Assembly (NCBI GenBank): GCA_027040585.1
Contig: JALULU010000075.1
Location: 1 to 14,289, forward strand
Direction: 5' to 3'
DNA length: 14,289 bases
DNA from: Acidobacteriota bacterium
Lineage (GTDB): Bacteria; Acidobacteriota; JAAYUB01; JAMOQF01
Of the stretch, positions 1 through 7,999 are shown piece after piece. Under the pieces are notes generated by a model that saw only the letters and a list, made by a program, of their open reading frames with translations, did no database searches and was not told where the DNA came from. Numbering within the stretch: the first letter of the stretch is position 1; each line of letters begins with the position of its first letter. A program made the position numbers and the translations under genes.

Positions 1-545
1 ATGGTTGGTTATCCACAGGGGATATTGCAAAAATAGATGAGGAGGGATTTATTTTTATAGTTGATAGGAAAAAGGAGTTGATAGTTACTGCAGGTGGTAA
101 AAATATAGCACCTCAGCCCATTGAGAATCTTTTAAAATTAGACAAATACATCTCTCAAGCATATATTTATGGTGATAGAAAGCCATATCTTGTTGGTCTT
201 GTAGTCCCAAATTTTGAAAGACTAATAGAATGGGCTAAAGAAAACAAAATAAATTTCTTTGATATGGAAGATCTGGTACATAACTCTAAAGTTATTAAAC
301 TGTATGGAGAAAGGATAAAACTTGTAAATGATAAATTGCCACGTTATGAAACATTAAAAAAATTCAGAGTTCTCTGCAAACCATTTTCCATAGAAACCGG
401 TGAACTTACACCCACCCTGAAAATAAAGAGAAGAGTTATTTATAAAAAGTATAAAGATTTTATAGAGTGCTTATATTATGAATGTGAAGATGACAAATAT
501 GTGGGTATTGTACCTTTTGATAAAAAAGAAAATAAGAAAAATTAA
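1..545 (+). CDS. Long-chain acyl-CoA synthetase (AMP-forming), C-terminal part, 5' truncated
   Basis: The gene runs in from the left edge; the first complete codon is at base 3 and 180 residues are visible. The enzyme activates free fatty acids to acyl-CoA with ATP, the entry step of beta-oxidation. Visible adenylate-forming motifs are STGD (residues 4-7, ribose contact), DRKKELIVTAGGKN (21-34, the hinge and start of the C-terminal subdomain), and TPTLKIKRR near 136-144, whose lysine (about 140) sits where the family's catalytic lysine lies. The AGGKNIAPQPIE wording is typical of FAA1-type long-chain ligases rather than acetyl-CoA synthetases. The stop lies 21 bases before the fadN start at 567, so the gene very probably belongs to the same operon. 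The internal ATG at 78 is not a start, because the motifs continue upstream of it. The family call is firm; chain-length preference is inferred from the neighbours. Confidence 0.93.
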   Translation, partial: GWLSTGDIAKIDEEGFIFIVDRKKELIVTAGGKNIAPQPIENLLKLDKYISQAYIYGDRKPYLVGLVVPNFERLIEWAKENKINFFDMEDLVHNSKVIKLYGERIKLVNDKLPRYETLKKFRVLCKPFSIETGELTPTLKIKRRVIYKKYKDFIECLYYECEDDKYVGIVPFDKKENKKN

Positions 546-556
546 TGTATAAATAT

Positions 557-561
557 GGAGG
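557..561 (+). promoter_or_regulatory. Shine-Dalgarno of fadN, decides the start
   Basis: GGAGG lies 5 bases before the ATG at 567. The longer reading frame begins at an ATG at 555 that itself overlaps this GGAGG, so that codon is a decoy and 567 is the likely start. Confidence 0.8.
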
Positions 562-566
562 TTCTA

Positions 567-2954
567 ATGCAAGATTTTAAGAAAATAGCAGTAATTGGAG
601 CGGGTGTTATGGGTTCAACCATAGCTGCCCATCTTGCTAATGCCGGTATGGATGTTCTACTTTTAGACATTGTTCCCAATGAACTTACTGAGGATGAAAA
701 AAAAGCTGGGCTAACACTTGATGACAAAAAAGTTAGAAATCGATTTTCACAAACTGGGCTCGATAGAGCAATTAAATCTAAACCAGCGGCATTCTATTTA
801 AAGGAGTATGCAAGACTCATTGAAACAGGAAATTTAGAGGATGACATCTCAAAAATTAAAGATTGTGATTGGGTTATTGAAGTTGTTGTTGAAAATATGG
901 ACATCAAAAAGAAACTGTTTACAGAAAAGATTATACCAAATTACACACCTGGCACAATTGTAAGTACAAATACCAGTGGACTTTCAGTAAATGAGATGGC
1001 TGAAGTCATGCCGGACGAAATGAGAAAGCACTTTTTAGTTACACACTTCTTTAATCCGCCAAGATATATGAGGTTGCTTGAAATAGTTCCAACCAAATGG
1101 ACACTCTCAGAAGTAGTTGAAAAGGTAGCTAATTTTTCAAAACAAAGACTTGGAAAAGGCATTGTCTATGCAAAAGATACACCAAACTTTGTGGCAAATA
1201 GAATTGGTGTTTTTTCCATTTTTAACTGTTTTAAAATAATGACAGAAATGGATATGACAATCGAAGAGGTTGATGCTGTTGCTGGGCCACCTACAGCACG
1301 CCCAAAAAGTGCAGCTTTTAGAACATGTGATTTAGTGGGAATTGACACATTGGTTCACGTTGGAAAGAATTCTTATGAACTATTAAAAAACGATGAAAGC
1401 AGAGAAATCTTTAAAATACCTGATTTTGTTCAGAAGTTAGTTGATGAAAAACATCTTGGGAACAAAACCGGTATTGGTTTTTATAAAAAGGAAAAAGAAA
1501 ACGGAAAAAAAATAATTTATTATTATGATTATAAAACTGGCGAATATGTGAAGGGTACAAGACCTAAATTTGCCTCAGTTGAATCTGTTAAAATGATTGA
1601 TGACCCTGCGAAGAGGATTAAGACCTTAATATCAAATAAAGATAAAGCCGCCCTATTTGCATGGAGAAATTTAAGAGACACCCTTATTTATTCCTATAGA
1701 AGAATTCCTGAAATAGCTGATGACATTGTAAATATTGATAATGGTATGAAGTGGGGATTTAACTGGGAATTGGGACCATTTGAAATTTTTGATGCTATTG
1801 GTGTTAAACATTTTTGCAAAAGATGTGAAGAGGAAAATGTGGAATTACCAGAAGGGCTTAAAGAAGTTGAAAAGTTTTATAAGTTTGAAAATGGTAAAAA
1901 ATACTACTGGGATATTGTGGGAAAAGAATATAAAGAAGTACCTATGGATAAAACTGTTATAGACATTCAAATACTCAAGCACCAAAATAGAGAAGTTGAG
2001 AAAAATGGTGATGCTTCTATAATTGATATGGGAGACGGCATATTCCTGATTGAATTTCACTCCAAAATGAATTCAGTTGGCGGTGGAGTACTCACAATGG
2101 TTAACAAAGCCATAGACCGTGCAGAAAGAGAAGGTATAGGTCTTGTTATTGGCAATCAAGGAAAAACATTTTCTGCAGGTGCAAATTTAATGCTCCTTGC
2201 AACAGCAATAGCTGAAGGTGCATGGGATGATATCAACCTCATGGTAAAACAATTTCAAAAAACATCAATGAGGATAAAATATTCAAAGATACCGGTTGTG
2301 GCAGCGCCCTTTCATATGGTTTTAGGTGGAGGATGTGAGTTTTGCTTACATGCAGATGCAATAAACGCCCTTGCTGAAACCTATATGGGCCTTGTTGAAA
2401 TGGGTGTGGGATTAATTCCTGCAGGAGGCGGTACAAAAGAACTTTGTTTAAGGGCAATTGAAATGGCCAAGCTCTATAACACTGATGTACAACCTTTTAT
2501 TGTCAAATATTTTATGAATATTGGAACTGCAAAGGTATCAATGTCTGCCGCTGAATTATATGGAATGGGATATATGAGACACGGTGATTCAATTACAATG
2601 AATCCAGATAATCTACTCTATGATGCTAAACAAAAAGCACTTGCCCTTGCAAGAAACTACAGACCAGATAAACCAAAAGTCAACCTGAAAGCTCCGGGAA
2701 GAGACATTGCAGCAACAATTAAGAGTCAGCTCTTTAATATGAAACATGGTAAATTTGTAACAGAATATGAAGAGTATATGGGACAGATTTTAGCAGAGGT
2801 TATAACGGGGGGAGATGTTCCTGCTGGTACACTTATTACAGAAGAATACATACTTGATCTGGAAAGAGAAGCTTTTCTCAAACTTTGCGGACAAAAAAAG
2901 ACACTTGAACGTATACAACATATGCTACTTAAGGGAAAACCCCTTAGAAATTAA
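567..2954 (+). CDS. fadN: 3-hydroxyacyl-CoA dehydrogenase / enoyl-CoA hydratase fusion (FadN type)
   Basis: This bifunctional enzyme (795 residues from the ATG at 567) hydrates 2-enoyl-CoA and oxidises the resulting 3-hydroxyacyl-CoA with NAD+. The N-terminal Rossmann fold carries GAGVMG (11-16). THFFNPP holds the catalytic histidine (His160), paired with Glu172 in LLEIVP; the spacing of 12 matches the His-Glu dyad of this family. DTPNFVANR (204-212) marks the dehydrogenase C-terminal domain. The crotonase domain covers roughly 483-660, with GKTFSAGANL and two glutamates 20 residues apart (Glu591 in GGGCEF, Glu611 in LVEMGVG), matching the hydratase catalytic pair. The dehydrogenase-first order is that of Bacillus FadN, the reverse of E. 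coli FadB, and the length is close to FadN (about 790). It is followed after 13 bases by the thiolase gene. All key residues are present, so both activities are expected. Confidence 0.95.
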   Translation: MQDFKKIAVIGAGVMGSTIAAHLANAGMDVLLLDIVPNELTEDEKKAGLTLDDKKVRNRFSQTGLDRAIKSKPAAFYLKEYARLIETGNLEDDISKIKDCDWVIEVVVENMDIKKKLFTEKIIPNYTPGTIVSTNTSGLSVNEMAEVMPDEMRKHFLVTHFFNPPRYMRLLEIVPTKWTLSEVVEKVANFSKQRLGKGIVYAKDTPNFVANRIGVFSIFNCFKIMTEMDMTIEEVDAVAGPPTARPKSAAFRTCDLVGIDTLVHVGKNSYELLKNDESREIFKIPDFVQKLVDEKHLGNKTGIGFYKKEKENGKKIIYYYDYKTGEYVKGTRPKFASVESVKMIDDPAKRIKTLISNKDKAALFAWRNLRDTLIYSYRRIPEIADDIVNIDNGMKWGFNWELGPFEIFDAIGVKHFCKRCEEENVELPEGLKEVEKFYKFENGKKYYWDIVGKEYKEVPMDKTVIDIQILKHQNREVEKNGDASIIDMGDGIFLIEFHSKMNSVGGGVLTMVNKAIDRAEREGIGLVIGNQGKTFSAGANLMLLATAIAEGAWDDINLMVKQFQKTSMRIKYSKIPVVAAPFHMVLGGGCEFCLHADAINALAETYMGLVEMGVGLIPAGGGTKELCLRAIEMAKLYNTDVQPFIVKYFMNIGTAKVSMSAAELYGMGYMRHGDSITMNPDNLLYDAKQKALALARNYRPDKPKVNLKAPGRDIAATIKSQLFNMKHGKFVTEYEEYMGQILAEVITGGDVPAGTLITEEYILDLEREAFLKLCGQKKTLERIQHMLLKGKPLRN

Positions 2955-2967
2955 TTAGGAGGAAAAA

Positions 2968-4143
2968 ATGAAAACAGCATATATATTAGAATCTGTGAGA
3001 ACTCCAGTTTGTAAGGCTAAACGTGGAAAATTGGCCACAGTTAGGCCTGATGATCTTGCAGCAATAGCAATTAAAGGCCTTGTGGAAAGAGTTGGCCTTG
3101 ATCCGAAAGAGATTGATGACATAATCCTTGGTTGTGCAATGCCAGAGGGAGAACAGGGTATGAATGTGGCAAGGGTCGCTGGATTTAAGGCAGGAATACC
3201 ATATGAAGTACCTGGTATGACAATAAATAGATTTTGTTCCTCTGGGCTTCAGGCAATATCTCTTGCAGCTGAGAGAATAATGGCAGGATGGTCCCACTGT
3301 ATAATTGCAGGGGGTACTGAAAGCATGACAATGGTTCCAATGGGGGGAAACAAGTTTAGCGCAAATCCAGATTTAGTAAAAGATTATCCAGAAGCATATA
3401 CATCAATGGGAATTACCGCAGAAATTGTAGCGGAGAGATTTAATATAAGTAGAGAAGATCAAGATATGTTTGCACTTAAAAGCCATCAAAAGGCAGCAGC
3501 AGCAATTAAAGAGGGGAAGCACAAAGAAGAAGTAATACCAGTAGAAGTTGAAAGAGTAAGTTTCAATGAAAAAGGAAAAGTTGTAAGAACTAAAGAAATT
3601 GTGGATACCGATGATGGTGTGAGATTTGATACAAATTTGGAAGCTCTCTCCAGATTAAAACCAGCCTTTAAATTGGGTGGAACAGTTACTGCAGGAAACT
3701 CATCCCAGATGAGTGACGGAGCAGCAGTATCTTTAGTTGTCTCAGAAGAATTTTTAAAGAAAATTGGAAAGGATCCAATGGCAAGACTCGTTGGATATGC
3801 CGTTAGAGGTGTTCCACCTGAAATAATGGGAATAGGACCAACGGCAGCAGTTCCCGCAGTTTTAAAACTTACAGGGATGTCCCTATCAGATATTGGATTA
3901 ATTGAATTAAACGAAGCATTTGCTGCGCAATCACTATATTGTATAAGAAAACTTGAATTAGATGAGTCTATAGTTAATGTGAATGGTGGGGCAATAGCAC
4001 TTGGGCATCCACTTGGATGTACGGGAGCCAAATTAACTGCCAACATTCTCCATGAAATGAAGAGAAGAAATGTACGCTATGGTATGGTTACCATGTGTAT
4101 AGGTGAAGGAATGGGGGCAGCAGGAATTTTTGAAAAAATGTAA
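2968..4143 (+). CDS. fadA: Acetyl-CoA acyltransferase (3-ketoacyl-CoA thiolase)
   Basis: Thiolase of 391 residues, the normal full length. It cleaves 3-ketoacyl-CoA with CoA to acetyl-CoA and a shortened acyl-CoA, the last step of each beta-oxidation turn. The nucleophilic cysteine is Cys90 in NRFCSSGLQAI. The NEAFAAQ block (315-321), His347 in GGAIALGHPLGCTGAK, and Cys377 in MCIGEGMGAAGIFE complete the active site. AGGAGG at 2957-2962, 5 bases before the ATG, is a strong ribosome binding site. Its place between fadN and fadE argues for degradation rather than acetoacetyl-CoA synthesis, although sequence motifs alone do not separate the two thiolase types. Confidence 0.95.
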   Translation: MKTAYILESVRTPVCKAKRGKLATVRPDDLAAIAIKGLVERVGLDPKEIDDIILGCAMPEGEQGMNVARVAGFKAGIPYEVPGMTINRFCSSGLQAISLAAERIMAGWSHCIIAGGTESMTMVPMGGNKFSANPDLVKDYPEAYTSMGITAEIVAERFNISREDQDMFALKSHQKAAAAIKEGKHKEEVIPVEVERVSFNEKGKVVRTKEIVDTDDGVRFDTNLEALSRLKPAFKLGGTVTAGNSSQMSDGAAVSLVVSEEFLKKIGKDPMARLVGYAVRGVPPEIMGIGPTAAVPAVLKLTGMSLSDIGLIELNEAFAAQSLYCIRKLELDESIVNVNGGAIALGHPLGCTGAKLTANILHEMKRRNVRYGMVTMCIGEGMGAAGIFEKM

Positions 4144-4158
4144 TATTGGAGGTGATAA

Positions 4159-5937
4159 ATGAGTGAAAATTTACCAAAAGGTGGTGAGTTTCTTATCAGT
4201 GAAACAAAACCTGAAGATGTGTTTACTCCTGAAGATTTTTCAGATGAGCAAAAAGACATTGCTAACATGACAGAAGATTTTGTAATGAATGAGGTAGTAC
4301 CAAGAATTGAAGAAATAGACGAGCAAAAATTTGATGTCACAATTTCCCTTTTAAAGCAATGTGGTGAACTTGGTCTTCTCTCAATGGATGCTCCTGAGGA
4401 ATATGAAGGGTTAGAATTTGACAAAGCCACAGTTATGCTTGTAATGGAAAAAATGGGACCCGGTGGATCCTTTTCTGTAGCTTATGCTGCTCACACGGGA
4501 CTTGGAACACTGCCACTTATTTACTATGGAACTAAAGAACAAAAAGACAAATACCTGAAAAAAATAATAACTGGTGAATGGATATCTGGGTATGCCCTTA
4601 CAGAGCCTGGTGCTGGAACAGATGCTCTTAATATTAAAACTAATGCGACACTTAGTGAAGATGGAAAATACTATATTTTAAATGGAACAAAACAGTTTAT
4701 TACAAATGCAGGTTTTGCAGATATTTTCTTTGTTTTTGCTAAAGTTGATAGAAAAGATTTTGCTGCATTTATAGTAGAAAAAAACTTTGAAGGGCTTTCC
4801 CTTGGTCCAGAAGAAAAAAAGATGGGGATTAAAGGGTCATCTACTCGCCAGTTAATTCTTGACAATGTCAAAGTACCTGTTGAGAATGTCTTAGGAGAAA
4901 TAGGAAAAGGACATAAAATTGCCTTTAATATCTTAAATGTCGGACGTTTTAAACTTGGTGCTGCTGTCACAGGTGCAGGAAAATATGCTTTTTCTGAAGC
5001 ACTTAAATATGCAAATCAGAGGCAACAGTTTAATACACCTATAGCAAAATTTGGGGCACTTAAGGAAAAATTTGCTGACATGGTAAGTGAACTTTACGCT
5101 GCTGAATCAGTGGTTTATAGACTTGCAGGTCTTTTGGACAAGAAAATCGAAACAATACCAAAGGATGCCCCTGATTACTACACCTTACACAATAAAGGTA
5201 TTGAAGAGTATGCAATTGAGTGTTCAATTTCAAAGGTATTTTGTTCAGAAGTGCTTGGAAGGGTTGTGGATGAAGTTATCCAGAGTTATGGTGGATATGG
5301 ATTTATAGCAGAATATCCAGCTGAAAGATTTTACAGGGATGAAAGAATCAACAGAATTTTTGAAGGCACAAATGAAATAAACCGTTACCTTATTCCGGGA
5401 ATGCTTCTAAGAAGGGCAATGAAGGGTGAACTTCCACTTACAAAGAAAGCAATGGAAGCACTTCAAGCTCTTATGACTCCTTCTTTTGATGAAATAGATG
5501 ACTCCATTCCATTTGCAAAGGAAAAATTACTACTTAAAAATCTTAAAACTCTATTTTTGATTGTTGCAGGTTCAGCAGTTCAAAAGTTTATGGATAAGAT
5601 TAAATATGAAGAAGAAATACTATTACAACTTGCTGACATGATTATAAACATCTTTGCACTTGAAAGTGGGATGCTTAGAGCCGAAAAGATGCTTTCAAAG
5701 GTAAAAGATGAAAAGAAAACACTACTGAATGATGTTGTCAAATCAATTGCTTTTATGGTAAGTGAAAGATGTGGAACAGCAGGTAGAAAAGTTGCACATT
5801 ACATAGAAGAGGGTGACAACCTCACAATGCTACTAAGTGGTATAAGAAGATTTACCAAATATGATGCAACTGGTCTACTTGAATCAAGAAGGAGACTCGC
5901 TGATAAAGCATCAGAAGAGGAAAAATATTTCTTTTAA
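4159..5937 (+). CDS. fadE: Long-chain acyl-CoA dehydrogenase with C-terminal extension
   Basis: FAD enzyme (592 residues) that makes the first oxidation of acyl-CoA to trans-2-enoyl-CoA. ALTEPGAGTDA (146-156) is the family's substrate/FAD signature. SYGGYGFIAEYPAERFYRD (377-394) leads into RIFEGTNEINR, where Glu402 occupies the position of the catalytic base of MCAD and VLCAD. About 170 residues follow this motif, whereas short- and medium-chain enzymes end soon after it; such an extension is known in VLCAD/ACAD9-like proteins and in Bacillus FadE (about 594 residues). This supports long-chain substrates. GGAGGTGAT at 4148-4156 is an almost ideal ribosome binding site 15 bases after the thiolase stop. 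No electron-transfer flavoprotein gene is in view, so its electron acceptor must be encoded elsewhere. It is the last gene before the operon's terminator. Confidence 0.95.
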   Translation: MSENLPKGGEFLISETKPEDVFTPEDFSDEQKDIANMTEDFVMNEVVPRIEEIDEQKFDVTISLLKQCGELGLLSMDAPEEYEGLEFDKATVMLVMEKMGPGGSFSVAYAAHTGLGTLPLIYYGTKEQKDKYLKKIITGEWISGYALTEPGAGTDALNIKTNATLSEDGKYYILNGTKQFITNAGFADIFFVFAKVDRKDFAAFIVEKNFEGLSLGPEEKKMGIKGSSTRQLILDNVKVPVENVLGEIGKGHKIAFNILNVGRFKLGAAVTGAGKYAFSEALKYANQRQQFNTPIAKFGALKEKFADMVSELYAAESVVYRLAGLLDKKIETIPKDAPDYYTLHNKGIEEYAIECSISKVFCSEVLGRVVDEVIQSYGGYGFIAEYPAERFYRDERINRIFEGTNEINRYLIPGMLLRRAMKGELPLTKKAMEALQALMTPSFDEIDDSIPFAKEKLLLKNLKTLFLIVAGSAVQKFMDKIKYEEEILLQLADMIINIFALESGMLRAEKMLSKVKDEKKTLLNDVVKSIAFMVSERCGTAGRKVAHYIEEGDNLTMLLSGIRRFTKYDATGLLESRRRLADKASEEEKYFF

Positions 5938-5954
5938 TTAAATTTTTTTCAGTA

Positions 5955-5990
5955 GGGTAATATCTTTTAGATATTACCCTTTTTTATTTT
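5955..5990 (+). terminator. Intrinsic terminator of the fad operon
   Basis: GGGTAATATC (5955-5964) pairs perfectly with GATATTACCC (5970-5979) around a 5-base loop TTTTA, followed by six T, an A and four more T. It begins 18 bases after the fadE stop. It is the clearest rho-independent terminator in the window. Confidence 0.92.
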
Positions 5991-5996
5991 AAAAAT

Positions 5997-6938
5997 ATGA
6001 AACAATTTACATTACCAACACCTTATCCCGTAGGAGATGTTCATTTTTATTTAGAGACAATCGAAGGAGTGAATATACTCTTTGACTGTGGCCCCCCGAC
6101 AAAAGAGGCTGAAGAATTTTTTAGCAAAAACTTTCCGTCGAAAAAGATAAAATATGTAATCTTTACACATATTCACCAGGATCACTTTGGTATGGCAAAA
6201 TGGTTTTCTGAAAATACAGATGCAACACTTTTAGTTCCAAAATTAGATGTTATAAAGCTTGAAAGTGATATTCCAAGGTTAAAATTTATAACTGAGTATC
6301 TTGAATTTGAAGGTTTTTTAAAAGAAGAAGTGAAAAAGATAGTTGATATTATGGCAATTTTTAGAAAACAGATAAAAACTCCAAAGCGATTTAAAATAAT
6401 GGAAGAGGAACTTGAAAAAACTGGACTTCCAATTAAAGCAATAGATTGCCCCGGTCATTCTGAAACTGACTATGTTTACTTAATAAATGGCTATGCAATA
6501 TGTGGAGATGTAGTATTACCAGGGATTTTTCAAACACCACTCCTTGACCTGGACTTTAACACATTAAAGGGAAAATATGACAACTACAAAAACTACTGTG
6601 AAACTGTGAAAAAGATTTCAAAACTTTTAGATTACAAATTCTTACCGGGTCATAATAACGTTGTACATAGCCCACTTGATGTGGTAAAGGAATATGTACT
6701 AAAAATTTTAATTAGAAGTAAAACAATACTACAACTTGGAGTTAATAAAAGTACAAGAGATATTTTACTAACTATGGATCCAAAAGCTTTAGAAAATCCA
6801 TTTACTGCTTATGTAAAAATATCAAATATTGTCTTTTTCAAAACTTTTCTAAAAAATCCAGATCTTTTAAAAAACACATTAAAGGAAATAGGTATTTTCA
6901 AAGATATTGAAAAGGAATGGAATAAATCATTAAAATAA
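5997..6938 (+). CDS. Metallo-beta-lactamase-fold hydrolase
   Basis: Predicted cytoplasmic two-metal hydrolase of 313 residues with no signal peptide. The HxHxDH motif is HIHQDH (His58, His60, Asp62, His63 in FTHIHQDHFG). Further metal ligands are His154 in DCPGHSETD, Asp171 in ICGDVV and His219 in LPGHNN, so the full glyoxalase II-like ligand set is present. The N-terminal PTPYPVGDVHFYL is the usual first strand of this family and supports the start. The C-terminal ~90 residues are a helical tail of a kind common in MBL proteins near acyl-CoA genes. The substrate is unknown: a thioesterase or lactonase role would fit the neighbouring fad operon but is only inference. The ATG lies 6 bases after the terminator U-tract and has no Shine-Dalgarno. 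There is no other in-frame start, since a TAA lies at 5958-5960. Confidence 0.85.
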   Translation: MKQFTLPTPYPVGDVHFYLETIEGVNILFDCGPPTKEAEEFFSKNFPSKKIKYVIFTHIHQDHFGMAKWFSENTDATLLVPKLDVIKLESDIPRLKFITEYLEFEGFLKEEVKKIVDIMAIFRKQIKTPKRFKIMEEELEKTGLPIKAIDCPGHSETDYVYLINGYAICGDVVLPGIFQTPLLDLDFNTLKGKYDNYKNYCETVKKISKLLDYKFLPGHNNVVHSPLDVVKEYVLKILIRSKTILQLGVNKSTRDILLTMDPKALENPFTAYVKISNIVFFKTFLKNPDLLKNTLKEIGIFKDIEKEWNKSLK

Positions 6939-6951
6939 TTTTTTATTTTAA
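6930..6951. terminator. Possible weak bidirectional terminator
   Basis: TTAAAATAA (6930-6938) and TTATTTTAA (6943-6951) form a perfect 9-bp inverted repeat around TTTT, exactly between the two convergent genes, and it contains the stop codon of the MBL gene. It is all A/T, so hairpin strength is low and chance is possible. Confidence 0.3.
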
Positions 6952-6958
6952 TAACAAT

Positions 6959-7999
6959 TTAAGTGTTAGATACACTTTTTAAAACCTTTAGAAACTTATC
7001 CACAACAATTTTTTCTGAAAAATTGTTCTCCACAAAGGTCATTCCATCTTTAATAAATTTTTCTCTAAGCACTTCATCTTCAAAAAGTTTTAAAATCCCA
7101 CTTACAAAACAATCCACATCATCGTACCTGCATAAAATACCATGCCCACTTACCACCTCCTTTAATCCGCCACTATCTGAAGAAACCACAGGTACTCCAT
7201 AAAAAAATGCATCAAGTACTGAACTTCCAAGCCCTTCACTTTTAGAGACCATAAGAAAAACATCAAAAATCGAATAGAAATCCTCAACATCTTCAACATA
7301 CCCAAAAACTTTATAATTCTTTTCAAGTTTTAATTTTTTCATTTCTCTTTCAAATTCACTTCTCAATTTTCCATCGCCAAAGTGAAATATTACAAAATCA
7401 TCCCTCCTTTTTAAAAGTTCCCCACAGATTTTAAGTAAAATAAAAGGATTTTTCTCCTCTGTAAAAGCAGAAATAACACCTATTATTTTCCTGTTTTCAA
7501 AACTTTTTTTGTATTTCTCTACCCTATTTACATTTAAATTTTTCTTTAAAACAAAAGATGGAATTACAACTACATTTTTTAATCCATCTTCATTCAAGGT
7601 TTCCTTAATGGAATTTGATATTGCTACAATTAAATCAGTTTTTTTGTATTTAAATTTCATGGAAAATTTTGAAGGTTTAAAATTCACCCTTCTGGTGTAA
7701 ATAACCTTTGTGCCTGAAAAAATTTTGTAAAGTATTGCAATATCATGGGCCTTTGAAGTAAATGGAACTAAACAATCATAGTTCTTACCAATTTTAATGA
7801 GCTTAAAAAAAAGTGATAATCTACCTTTAAAGTGAACAAAATTTAATCCCATATTTTTAGATTTTTCAATTAGAGGTGAGTTAAAGGGCGCTAAAACATC
7901 AACATCTATATTATTTTTAATCAATCCCCTTGCAAGATATAGGGTTTGCCTCTCTCCACCTCTAAAACCCTTTTCTGTATTAATCAAAGCTATTTTCAT
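6959..7999 (-). CDS. Glycosyltransferase family 4 (GT-B fold)
   Basis: Predicted glycosyltransferase of 346 residues, about the usual length for one GT-B enzyme. The N-terminal MKIALINTEKGFRGGERQ has the glycine-rich loop of GT4 acceptor domains. The C-terminal half begins near KIIGVISAFTEEKNP (171-185), followed by FHFGDG, VFGYVEDVEDFY and SEGLGSSVLDAFFYGVPVV. The last is the sugar-nucleotide motif; its EX7E pair appears as Glu255...Asp263, a conservative variant. There are no membrane segments, so it should act at the cytoplasmic membrane face on a surface glycan or lipid; donor and acceptor cannot be told. Its ATG overlaps the PFK stop codon (ATGA, 7996-7999), with no separate Shine-Dalgarno, which points to translational coupling. 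It is the last gene of its - strand unit. Confidence 0.88.
   Translation of the reverse strand: MKIALINTEKGFRGGERQTLYLARGLIKNNIDVDVLAPFNSPLIEKSKNMGLNFVHFKGRLSLFFKLIKIGKNYDCLVPFTSKAHDIAILYKIFSGTKVIYTRRVNFKPSKFSMKFKYKKTDLIVAISNSIKETLNEDGLKNVVVIPSFVLKKNLNVNRVEKYKKSFENRKIIGVISAFTEEKNPFILLKICGELLKRRDDFVIFHFGDGKLRSEFEREMKKLKLEKNYKVFGYVEDVEDFYSIFDVFLMVSKSEGLGSSVLDAFFYGVPVVSSDSGGLKEVVSGHGILCRYDDVDCFVSGILKLFEDEVLREKFIKDGMTFVENNFSEKIVVDKFLKVLKSVSNT

Noticed and set aside
3486..4046. 186-residue open frame on the - strand opposite the thiolase
   Set aside because: It is a shadow of fadA; its content is the complement of well-conserved thiolase codons and it has no ribosome binding site or known motif.
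7200..7245. Loss of the EX7E motif in the glycosyltransferase (Glu255...Asp263)
   Set aside because: EX7D variants with the wording EGLGxSxLDA are, from memory, common in active GT4 enzymes, so this is not evidence of decay.
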